The position numbers and the translations under genes were made by a program. Positions 6,761 through 14,272 of a stretch of DNA of 64,000 bases are shown here, in pieces. The notes beneath the pieces are model-generated. The model did not search any database. It was given only the letters and a program-made list of their open reading frames with translations, and had not been told where the DNA came from. The first letter of the stretch is position 1. The number at the start of each line of letters is the position of its first letter. The DNA lies in the NCBI GenBank assembly GCA_964530325.1, contig CAZHAX010000001.1:310001-374000 (forward strand), in the 5' to 3' direction. The stretch comes from CAZHAX01 sp964530325 (GTDB lineage: Bacteria; Chloroflexota; Anaerolineae; B4-G1).

Positions 6761-9115
6761 ATGAGTAGAGAGACGGCCAACCGTGTTCGCCGCCTGCGTA
6801 TCACCGGAGTGGTGCAGGGCGTCGGCTTCCGCCCCTTCGTCTACAACCTGGCCACCAGGCTGGGCGTCAGCGGCTGGGTGCGGAACAGCTCCTCCGGCGT
6901 CGAGATCGAGGCATCCGGGCCGCCCGCCGTGCTGGACGATTTCGTGGCCCGGATTCGCGCTGAGGCGCCTCCCCTGGCCCGTATCGAGCAGGTCGTAGAA
7001 GAGCGCCTGCCTCCATCCGCTGTCCAGCGCCCAACATCAAGTGGGCAAAGGGAGCCTCGCGCTGCATTCGTCATACGCCATTCTGCTGGGCGCCCGGGCG
7101 AGTTCCTGCCCATCTCGCCGGACGTGGCTGTATGTGAGGATTGCCTGCGGGAGGTGTTCGATCCGCGGGACCGGCGCTATCGCTACCCCTTCACCAACTG
7201 CACCAACTGCGGTCCTCGTTTCACCATCATCCGCGAGATACCGTACGACCGGCAGAGAACGACAATGGCCCCGTTCCAGATGTGCGGCGAGTGCCAGGCC
7301 GAGCACGAAGACCCCTCCAACAGGCGCTTCCACGCCCAACCGAACGCCTGCCCCGAGTGCGGCCCCCAGGTTTGGCTGCAGGCGTCAGGCGAGGAACGCC
7401 AGATCGCTGTCGGTGAGGAGGCCGTGCAGGGCGCGCGGCAGATGCTGATCGATGGTGCAGTCGTCGCCGTCAAGGGGCTGGGCGGCTTCCACCTGGCTTG
7501 CGATGCGACGAGCGACAAGGTGGTGACTTTGCTCCGGGAGCGGAAAGGGAGGGTGGACAAGCCATTCGCGATCATGGCGTTCGACCTGGCGATGGTCGAG
7601 CGCTGGTGCGAGGTGGACGATCGTGAGCGGGGATTGCTCACCTCTCCGGAGCGGCCGATCGTCCTGCTTCGGAGGCGGCCCGATTGCCCGATCTCAGAGG
7701 CCGTTGCACCCGGCAACCGGTACCTGGGAGTCATGTTGCCATACACGCCGCTCCACTATCTGTTGCTGGAGCCGGTCGATGGCTTCCCGGCGGCGCTGGT
7801 CATGACTTCCGGCAACTACTCGGAGGAGCCGATCGCCTCCAGCAACGAGGAAGCGCTGCAGCGGCTGGGGTGTCTGGCCGATGCGTTCCTCTTGCACGAT
7901 CGGGGTATACACGCCCGGTGTGACGACAGCGTGACGCGGGTCTTTGCCGGGGCGGAACTGCCCATCCGCCGCTCGCGGGGCTATGCGCCCTACCCGGTGC
8001 ATCTTCCATTCGACGTGCCGCAGGTCCTGGCCGTCGGCGCCGAGCTGAAGAACACGTTCTGCTTGACCCGGGATCGGTATGCCTTCCTCAGCCAGCACAT
8101 CGGCGACATGGAGAACTACGAGGCCCTGCGCTTCTTCGAATCGATGGTCGAGCAGCTGAAGGAGACGTTCCGAGTCGAGCCGGAGATCGTGGCCTGCGAT
8201 ATGCATCCGGGCTACCTGGCCACCAGGTACGCGGAGAAGCTGGCAGACGGCCGGGCGCTCGTACGCGTTCAGCACCACCACGCCCACGTCGCCTCCTGCA
8301 TGGCGGAGAACGGGTTGAGCGGTGAGCGGCCAGTGATCGGTGTGGCCTTCGACGGTACCGGCTACGGGACGGACGGGACGATCTGGGGTGGCGAGTTCCT
8401 GATTGCTGACTATCTGTCGTTCACGAGGGCGGCACACTTGAAGTACATGCCCCTGCCGGGCGGCGACGAGGCCATTCGCCGGCCCTACCGCACGGCGCTT
8501 GCCTATCTGCGGGACGGCGGCGTAGAGTGGGGAGAGGACCTGGCTCCGGTTGGCGCCGCCTCTTCCGAGGAGTGCAGAGTACTGGCCCGTCAGCTGGAGA
8601 CGGGCTTCAACGTCGTGCCCACGTCCAGCGCAGGCCGGCTCTTCGACGCGGTCTCTGCCCTCGCCGGCCTGCGCCAGGCTGTCAACTACGAGGCCCAGGC
8701 GGCGATCGAGCTGGAGATGGCGGTTGACCCTGGCGTCGACGAGGGCTACAGCTTCGGCCTAGAGGAGGAGATCGACCCGGTGCCCTGTCTGCGCGCGGTC
8801 GTCGATGACGTCCGGGGCGGTGTCGGGATCGGCGTAGTGGCTGCCAGGTTCCACAACGGCCTGGCGGAGATGATCGCCCAGGTCTGCAAGCGCCTGGGCC
8901 AGGAAAGCGGGCTGAACGAGGTTGCCCTTTCGGGCGGGGTCTTCCAGAACGTGGCTCTGCTCGGCAGGGCCGTCCCCATGCTGGAGGCGGCTGGCTTCAC
9001 AGTCTACACCCACCGCCTTGTGCCGCCAAATGACGGCGGCGTGTCGCTGGGGCAGGCAGCCGTAGCCGGCGCCAGGGCGGGTGGAGATGGCGGGCGCGAA
9101 AGGAGGCGGGCTTGA
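6761..9115 (+). CDS. hypF: Carbamoyltransferase HypF, NiFe-hydrogenase maturation
   Basis: About 784 residues. HypF makes the thiocarboxamide precursor of the CN ligands of NiFe hydrogenases from carbamoyl phosphate and transfers it to HypE. Domains in order: acylphosphatase (GVVQGVGFRPF, with the catalytic Arg), two zinc-finger pairs (C-E-D-C, C-T-N-C, C-G-E-C and C-P-E-C), a YrdC-like domain (VAVKGLGGFHLACDA), and a Kae1-like C-terminal domain with the metal-binding HHHAH motif, GVAFDGTGYGTDG and LSGGVFQN. Length and order are normal for the family. It overlaps the next gene. hypD and hypE are about 18 kb away on the same strand. Confidence 0.95.
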   Translation: MSRETANRVRRLRITGVVQGVGFRPFVYNLATRLGVSGWVRNSSSGVEIEASGPPAVLDDFVARIRAEAPPLARIEQVVEERLPPSAVQRPTSSGQREPRAAFVIRHSAGRPGEFLPISPDVAVCEDCLREVFDPRDRRYRYPFTNCTNCGPRFTIIREIPYDRQRTTMAPFQMCGECQAEHEDPSNRRFHAQPNACPECGPQVWLQASGEERQIAVGEEAVQGARQMLIDGAVVAVKGLGGFHLACDATSDKVVTLLRERKGRVDKPFAIMAFDLAMVERWCEVDDRERGLLTSPERPIVLLRRRPDCPISEAVAPGNRYLGVMLPYTPLHYLLLEPVDGFPAALVMTSGNYSEEPIASSNEEALQRLGCLADAFLLHDRGIHARCDDSVTRVFAGAELPIRRSRGYAPYPVHLPFDVPQVLAVGAELKNTFCLTRDRYAFLSQHIGDMENYEALRFFESMVEQLKETFRVEPEIVACDMHPGYLATRYAEKLADGRALVRVQHHHAHVASCMAENGLSGERPVIGVAFDGTGYGTDGTIWGGEFLIADYLSFTRAAHLKYMPLPGGDEAIRRPYRTALAYLRDGGVEWGEDLAPVGAASSEECRVLARQLETGFNVVPTSSAGRLFDAVSALAGLRQAVNYEAQAAIELEMAVDPGVDEGYSFGLEEEIDPVPCLRAVVDDVRGGVGIGVVAARFHNGLAEMIAQVCKRLGQESGLNEVALSGGVFQNVALLGRAVPMLEAAGFTVYTHRLVPPNDGGVSLGQAAVAGARAGGDGGRERRRA

Positions 9116-9588
9116 GAGATCAGAAACAGGCGTTCGAGGTCTTCCCTATAGGGTTCATCCGGAGGAGAGAGGGCCGGACCTACATCGAGCTACTCGCGCC
9201 CTAGGTGCCGGCGCTCAAGGAGCTCGACCGTTTCAGCCACGCGCAGGTGCTGTGGTGGTTCAGCGGATTCCAGGACGACATGTACCGCCAGATCATGCAA
9301 AGCGAGCATGCACCCTACGAGGCGCCTGTGCTGGGGGTCTTCGCCTGCCGTTCGCCTGTACGTCCCAACCCGATCGGGCTCACGCCGGCCGAAATCGTCG
9401 GCGTCGATGATGAAGAGGGCGTTGTTGAGATTGTCAGCATCGACGCCTACGACGGTACGCCGGTGCTCGACCTCAAGCCGTACATCCCGGCATCGGACCG
9501 GGTGAAAGACGTGCGCGTTCCCGAGTGGATGGCCGGATGGCCGGAGTGGATGCCGGACGAGGGGCACCGCCTGGAAGAGGGGGAGTAG
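9112..9588 (+). pseudogene. trmO: TrmO (TsaA/YaeB)-like tRNA methyltransferase gene with in-frame amber codon
   Basis: SAM-dependent N6-methylation of t6A in tRNA-Thr is the family's known role. The reading frame starts at TTG 9112, which overlaps the hypF stop and has AGGAGG five bases upstream. It reads 30 residues (FPIGFIRREG, typical N-terminal strand), meets TAG at 9202-9204, then continues without shift to 9588 with the family core: RFSHAQVLWW, GVFACRSPVRPNPIGLTP, DAYDGTPVLDLKPY and VPEWM. In homologues the amber position is usually Tyr or Phe, so a single TAC/TAT-to-TAG change fits. A translation start at GTG 9205 would lose the first strand. It could be a recent pseudogene, a sequence error or a suppressed amber. 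Confidence 0.75.
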
Positions 9589-9649
9589 GCGGACTGGGCC
9601 GCGAGTGGTGGTAGGGCGGTCAGCTGCCAGGCGCAGACAGAGGGCGGAG

Positions 9650-9970
9650 TCAGGCTCCGCGCTCTGTGCACATGCCGCAGTCGGCTGAGCTCGGGGAGGC
9701 CGTCGCCGCGAGTACCAGGCGCCGCTGATAAGGCTCGCGGGAGGCGCTGCCTGGAAAGCGGCGTAGAAGGGGCGATTGCAGCTTCCGCCCCAAGCCAATG
9801 AGCAGGGTGCCGATGTGGGCCAGGAAGGCGTCGCGCCAGCTTATTCCGCCGGACGCGGAGCGGCGCGCCTGCCTGGCCTGCTGCACCGCCACGGCCAGTT
9901 GACGGTGACGCTCGCTAGCAATAGCCACTGCGGATTCAGGCTGGGCAAATCCAGGCTGCAGGTGCTGCAT
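9650..9970 (-). CDS. Small basic hypothetical protein
   Basis: A 106-residue product not recognised with certainty. ATG 9970 has a purine-rich GGGAGAGAG site upstream, and the gene directly follows the ArsR-type regulator on the same strand. The first half is rich in Gln/Arg/Ala (a predicted helix), then comes a W-R-D-A-F-L-A-H-I-G-T-L-L-I-G-L-G-R-K-L amphipathic or membrane-associated segment. Small proteins of this pattern occur in Chloroflexi and Actinobacteria. The C-terminal third looks less protein-like, so the true end or reality of that part is uncertain. Confidence 0.5.
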   Translation of the reverse strand: MQHLQPGFAQPESAVAIASERHRQLAVAVQQARQARRSASGGISWRDAFLAHIGTLLIGLGRKLQSPLLRRFPGSASREPYQRRLVLAATASPSSADCGMCTERGA

Positions 9971-10002
9971 CTTTCTCTCTCCCTTTGACGTGGCGCCGTA
10001 GC

Positions 10003-11091
10003 CTAGCCGAGGAACTCCTGGAGCGTGTCCAGAGTGCCTCCGATTCCAGCGCGACTGAGGTGATACAGATTGACGCCCTCCCGCTTCCGCACGCCGACGT
10101 AGCCGGTCGCGGTCAGCTGGCGCAGGTGGCGCGAGGTGGCCGACTGGCTTAGCTCCAGCCTGGCCAGGATTTCGGCGGCCGAGAGTTCGCCCTCATCGGC
10201 CAGGAGCTGCAGAATGCGCAGCCGAGTGTCGTCGGCCAGAGCGTTGAGGCGCATTAGAAGCTCGGACCTGCTCAGAGCCTGGGACCCCGGCTGGACTCGC
10301 TCAGGTACCCGCGCGCCGAAAGCCATCCGCATCATGCCCTCTATCGGGCCAGAAGTGCTCAGGTACGGACCGAGGTGGGGCGAGGGGATGAATATGATCT
10401 GCTCGGTCTGTTCCTCCCACTCGGCCCAGGGGCCGGGCAGCTCGCGGCCCGCAACTAGCTGAACCGCCTCGTCCAACGAGAGATCGGGCAGCGCCCGGGC
10501 CTCGAATGCAGCCACGGACTGCTGCAGGAAGGGAAGCCGTCGCTCCCACTCGTCGGCCAGCACGTCGGTCCACATCGTGCGCAGGTGGCCAACGATCATT
10601 TCCTGCATCGCGGCCGGCTCGGTCAGCAGATCGTGCGCCTCGGCCGTCAGAACGGGGTCGCAGCAGGCGTCCTTGCAGGCGTGGATGCGCTCCACGAATG
10701 CCACGTAGCCGTCTCGATCGGCTAGCAGCTCTTCAGGCTCAGGGGGCTGCTCATCAAGCATCTTCGTCGCCCCGGCGATCAAGTCCTCCAGGAAGGAGTC
10801 GCGCATACTCACGGCCTCACGAGCCTGCAGGTCGTCCACCCAAGCGGGGAAGCTGGGCCACGAGCTGGTGCCGAGGCGGTCTATTGCCCCCAGACTGCCA
10901 ATGACCAGCGAGTTGACGCGGGCGAGCTCCGGTGCCAGAGAGCGGGCCGTCTCGTAGACCCACTCATCGAGTCCCGAGGTTTCATCAGCATCGCAGAGCA
11001 GCATCAAGCTTGTTGCCGCATTGTGCGCCGGCTCGAGGGCGAAGGACACCGTGGCCGTCTGCGGCGGCGCGGCCAGTCTTAGCTTCTCCAT
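10003..11091 (-). CDS. ArsR-family transcriptional regulator with large N-terminal domain
   Basis: A 362-residue protein. The last about 90 residues are an ArsR-type winged helix: LMRLNALADDTRLRILQLL, LSAAEILARLELSQSATSRHLRQL as the recognition helix region, then a wing ending GVNLYHLS. The first 270 residues form an uncharacterised, mostly helical acidic domain found in long ArsR proteins. The metal-binding ELCV-type motif is absent, so metal sensing is unlikely. ATG 11091 has AAGGGAG upstream; the frame extends further upstream without a site. A palindrome just after its predicted transcription start suggests autoregulation. Confidence 0.82.
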   Translation of the reverse strand: MEKLRLAAPPQTATVSFALEPAHNAATSLMLLCDADETSGLDEWVYETARSLAPELARVNSLVIGSLGAIDRLGTSSWPSFPAWVDDLQAREAVSMRDSFLEDLIAGATKMLDEQPPEPEELLADRDGYVAFVERIHACKDACCDPVLTAEAHDLLTEPAAMQEMIVGHLRTMWTDVLADEWERRLPFLQQSVAAFEARALPDLSLDEAVQLVAGRELPGPWAEWEEQTEQIIFIPSPHLGPYLSTSGPIEGMMRMAFGARVPERVQPGSQALSRSELLMRLNALADDTRLRILQLLADEGELSAAEILARLELSQSATSRHLRQLTATGYVGVRKREGVNLYHLSRAGIGGTLDTLQEFLG

Positions 11092-11139
11092 AACGCGCTC
11101 CCTTCGGCAACTGAATCTATCTCGGCCAGTGTACCCACT

Positions 11140-11150
11140 ATACCGGGTAT
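11140..11150. promoter_or_regulatory. Palindromic candidate operator of the ArsR gene
   Basis: ATACC-G-GGTAT, a perfect inverted repeat about 3-13 nt downstream of the transcription start predicted from the adjoining promoter. Position and symmetry fit autorepression by the winged-helix regulator it precedes. Confidence 0.45.
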
Positions 11151-11159
11151 CTCGACTGC

Positions 11160-11188
11160 ATTGTACCATGTTCCTGCCCGTGTGTCAA
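11160..11188 (-). promoter_or_regulatory. Promoter of the ArsR-type regulator
   Basis: On the minus strand TTGACA (11188-11183), 17-bp spacer, TACAAT (11165-11160) with an extended TGG element. This is a near-consensus sigma-70 promoter. The 359-bp gap 11092-11450 also holds a CCCGC/GGCGGG-type inverted repeat at 11206-11219 and a TATACT box at 11362-11367 for the gene at 11451. Confidence 0.65.
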
Positions 11189-11450
11189 GTGGTTGTCCCC
11201 ATATACCCGCTAAGGCGGGAATTCTAATCAGGGGAAGGTCTGCTGGACGCTGTGAGCGATTGGGGATCGGAGATACGGGTCCGGCCATGAGCTGGGAGTC
11301 GCTGCCGTAATCGCTGCCATCCTCGGGTGCTAATATGACACAACCTGGCAAGTATGTGTGCTATACTCTGGACGTTTCTGCAAGGTCGGGTACGCCGGTG
11401 GAGCAGTCTGGCCGAACCGCTCCTTTGGGCCGTTCCTGGAGGGATAGCAT

Positions 11451-11924
11451 ATGAGTGGGCAAACTGAAGAGCTTGCCTTCGACGGTCTCTGCGATGATGT
11501 TGTGCGCACGCTGAGTAGGGCAAAGCACATGGTGCTCGCCACCTGCGCCGGCGGCCGGGTGACCGCCCGGACGATGAGCACCGTCAGCGATGGCCTGACC
11601 GTCTACTGTCAGACGCTCGAATCGTACACCAAGTGCAGGCAGATCGCCGAGAACCCGAGCGTGGCCCTCTGTGCTGGCAATGTACAGATCGAAGGGCGCG
11701 CCTCCATAGCGGGCCACCCTCTGTCCAAGACGAACAGACAGTTTGCGGATCTCTTCAGGGCGGCGCATCCAGGCTCCTTCGAGCGCTACTCCGCTCTTGC
11801 GGGTGAGGTCGTCCTGCGGATCGAGGTCACCAGGGCGACGCTGTGGAAGTACGGACCTGACGGCGAGAGCTACCGGGACTTTCTGGAGGTTACGGATCGG
11901 CGGGCGCATCGAGAGCACGTCTGA
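11451..11924 (+). CDS. Pyridoxamine 5'-phosphate oxidase-fold flavin/F420-binding protein
   Basis: A 157-residue split-barrel protein of the PNPOx-like superfamily. The N-terminal strand pattern KHMVLATCAGGRVTARTMST, followed by LTVYCQTLESYTKCRQIAENPSVALC, is the common core that binds FMN or F420. Substrate not predictable; no true PNPOx substrate motif seen. ATG 11451 follows GGAGGGAT. It is monocistronic, divergent from the ArsR-type regulator, and may be its target. Confidence 0.8.
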   Translation: MSGQTEELAFDGLCDDVVRTLSRAKHMVLATCAGGRVTARTMSTVSDGLTVYCQTLESYTKCRQIAENPSVALCAGNVQIEGRASIAGHPLSKTNRQFADLFRAAHPGSFERYSALAGEVVLRIEVTRATLWKYGPDGESYRDFLEVTDRRAHREHV

Positions 11925-12065
11925 GCCATGCTCTGCGCCTGCCTGCAGAAGATAGCCTGCGGCGCGCGGCGATGTGTGATACAATACTGCATCGAGCTTC
12001 GCATCCCGCTGTCGTAGGCCAAGGGGGCCGGACCCCCCGGCCTACACTCATACGGAGGGAGTGCA

Positions 12066-12416
12066 ATGGACAGGATGGTCTCTTACTGCGGATTGGTCTG
12101 TAGCGACTGCCCGGCCTACCAGGCCACCAAGGCTGGCGACCCGGAGGCGCTGGAGCGGGTTGCAGCCCAGTGGCGGGAGGAGTACAACGCGCCCGACGCC
12201 ACGGCCGAGTCGGTGGTCTGCGACGGATGCATCGGCGATGGCCGGAAGGCAGGCTACTGCGGACGATGTCCGATCCGCGCCTGTGGCGTGGAGCACGGGG
12301 TCGGCAATTGCGCCCACTGCGCCGACTACGCCTGCGAGAAGCTGGAGAGCTTCTTCGGCAAGGTGCCGGACGCCAGGAAGCTGCTGGACCAGCTGAACGC
12401 CTCTCTCCATGCATAG
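12066..12416 (+). CDS. DUF3795 cysteine-rich protein
   Basis: A 116-residue protein with eleven or more cysteines in C-x-x-C style pairs: YCGLVCSDCPAY at the N-terminus, VCDGCIGDG, YCGRCPIRAC, and NCAHCADYAC. This is the DUF3795 pattern, common in anaerobes, probably binding zinc or an iron-sulfur cluster. The function is unknown. ATG 12066 has GGAGGGAG upstream. It stands just ahead of the ABC exporter pair but has its own TACAAT box at 11980-11985. Confidence 0.82.
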   Translation: MDRMVSYCGLVCSDCPAYQATKAGDPEALERVAAQWREEYNAPDATAESVVCDGCIGDGRKAGYCGRCPIRACGVEHGVGNCAHCADYACEKLESFFGKVPDARKLLDQLNASLHA

Positions 12417-12469
12417 AGAGGCTCTGACCGGTGCCTCTATCCCGATAGCACCCGAGTGAGTAGCAGAGC

Positions 12470-14266
12470 TTGAGGAAAAGCGAGTTCCGTCTGGAAAGCG
12501 CCCGCTCGTACAACCGCGCCAGTCCTGTGCGCTGGCTGGTCTCGCATGCTGCCCGCTATTCCCTCCTTCCGCTGGCGGTCGTCGTGATGCAGGCACTCGA
12601 CAACTTCTTCTATAGCTTCAGGCAGGTTCTGACAGGACGGGCCTTTGACCTTCTCACCGGTGGCTCATGGGAGCTCTCGGCCCTGCTGTCTCTGGCGCTC
12701 GGGACCGTCGGCGCCACGGTCGTGGCGGCGCTCGCCGACCTGCTGTCCGCCTTCGCCATTGAGACGCTCGCCCAGCGCATCGAGCGCGATACGCGAGACG
12801 AGCTCTATCTCAGCCTGCTGGGCAAGAGCCAGACCTTCCATGGCCGGCAGCGCATCGGCGACATAATGGCCCGGGCCACGAACGATGTGCGCCAGGTGAA
12901 CCTGATGTTCAGCCCGGGCCTGAGCCTGATCGTGGCCTCGTTCATGGCTATCGTCTTGCCGGTGGCGCTGATCGGCGCGGTCAACTGGCGCTTGCTGCTG
13001 GCGCCGGCCATCTTCGTCATCCTTTGGGCGATCACCGTCGCGGACTACAACCGCCGCCTCAAGCCTGTGAGCGAGGCCCAGCGGGAGCAGTTCGGCGCTA
13101 TGAACGCTGCACTGGCGGAGACCGTGGCCGGCATTGAGGTGGTGAAGACGAGCGCCCAGGAGCGCCGGGAACACCGTCGCTTCGCCCGCAACGCCCGCCT
13201 GTTCCGCGACTATTCCGTGCAGGAGGGGCGGATCCAGGCCCGCTACCTGCCCATGCTCGTCTTCGTCTTCACCTGGGCCGGCGGCTTCCTCCACGCTCTG
13301 CTGCTGTGGAGGGCGGGCATCGTTAGCCCCGGTGACGTTGTGGCCTTCGCCGGGCTGATGGGCGCCTTGCGCTTCCCGACTTTCATCTCCATCTTCTCCT
13401 TCAACCTGGTGCAGCTGGGCGTGGCTGCCGCGCGGCGGATCCTGGAGCTGATCAACGCCGAGACGGAGCTGGACGAGAATGAGGACGGGGCAGCCAGACA
13501 GATCGAGGGCCGGGTCGTCTTCGACAACGTCTCCTTCGCCCACGGCGACCGGGCAGTGCTGCACAGGGTGAGCTTCTCAGCCCAGCCGGGGGAGACTATC
13601 GCCATCGTAGGGCAGACCGGTTCTGGCAAGAGCACGCTAACGCAGCTGATCAATCGCATCTACGACGTGGACAGCGGCCGGGTGCTCGTCGACGGCGTGG
13701 ACGTGCGGGATTGGAGCCTGGAGGCGCTTCGCTCCCAGGTATCGACGATAGAACAGGACGTGTTCCTCTTCTCCAGGACGCTGGCTGAGAACATCGCTTT
13801 CGGCTGCGGTGATGCGTCCCCAGAGGATGTCGAGCGGGCAGCTCGGCAGGCACAGGCCCACGAGTTCATCACCGGCTTCCCCGATGGCTACGAAACCGTC
13901 GTCGGCGAGCGAGGGGTGACGCTCTCGGGAGGCGAGCGCCAGCGCATCGCTATAGCGCGCGCCTTTCTGACCGATCCGCGCATCCTGGTCCTGGACGATT
14001 CGACGAGCGCCATCGACAGCGAAACTGAGGACCACATCCAGCGCGCAATGCGGCGGATCAGCCAGGAGCGCACGACGTTCATCATCACCCACCGGCTCAG
14101 CCAGATCCGTTGGGCCGATCGCATCCTGGTCATGCGGAGGGGCGAGCTCGTCGACCAGGGGACGCACGAGGAACTGATGGTGCGCAGCCCTGACTACAAG
14201 AGGATCTTCTCCCGCTATGACAGCGGCTGCCGGGCGGGGCCGGCGAGCGCTGCTCAGGATCTCTGA
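12470..14266 (+). CDS. ABC exporter half-transporter, non-catalytic site partner
   Basis: A 598-residue type-I exporter subunit with six transmembrane helices (about residues 20-310) followed by an ATPase domain. Walker A is GQTGSGKST, the signature is LSGGE, and the Walker B segment reads ILVLDDSTSAID, with Asp where the catalytic Glu normally sits. That replacement, paired with the altered signature in the next gene, marks the degenerate site of a heterodimeric exporter of the TM287/288 or BmrC/BmrD type. The TTG start at 12470 is the most upstream plausible one; GTG 12527 is an alternative. The substrate is unknown (drug or lipid likely). Confidence 0.9.
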   Translation: MRKSEFRLESARSYNRASPVRWLVSHAARYSLLPLAVVVMQALDNFFYSFRQVLTGRAFDLLTGGSWELSALLSLALGTVGATVVAALADLLSAFAIETLAQRIERDTRDELYLSLLGKSQTFHGRQRIGDIMARATNDVRQVNLMFSPGLSLIVASFMAIVLPVALIGAVNWRLLLAPAIFVILWAITVADYNRRLKPVSEAQREQFGAMNAALAETVAGIEVVKTSAQERREHRRFARNARLFRDYSVQEGRIQARYLPMLVFVFTWAGGFLHALLLWRAGIVSPGDVVAFAGLMGALRFPTFISIFSFNLVQLGVAAARRILELINAETELDENEDGAARQIEGRVVFDNVSFAHGDRAVLHRVSFSAQPGETIAIVGQTGSGKSTLTQLINRIYDVDSGRVLVDGVDVRDWSLEALRSQVSTIEQDVFLFSRTLAENIAFGCGDASPEDVERAARQAQAHEFITGFPDGYETVVGERGVTLSGGERQRIAIARAFLTDPRILVLDDSTSAIDSETEDHIQRAMRRISQERTTFIITHRLSQIRWADRILVMRRGELVDQGTHEELMVRSPDYKRIFSRYDSGCRAGPASAAQDL

Positions 14267-14272
14267 GGCAAG

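Noticed and set aside
9205..9588. Functional TrmO from the GTG at 9205
   Set aside because: It would lose the first strand and loop with IGFIR, part of the conserved fold, and has no ribosome site; the TTG at 9112 with AGGAGG is the original start.
11925..12065. Additional small genes between the PNPOx-like and DUF3795 genes
   Set aside because: No frame with start and ribosome site; only a TACAAT box is visible.
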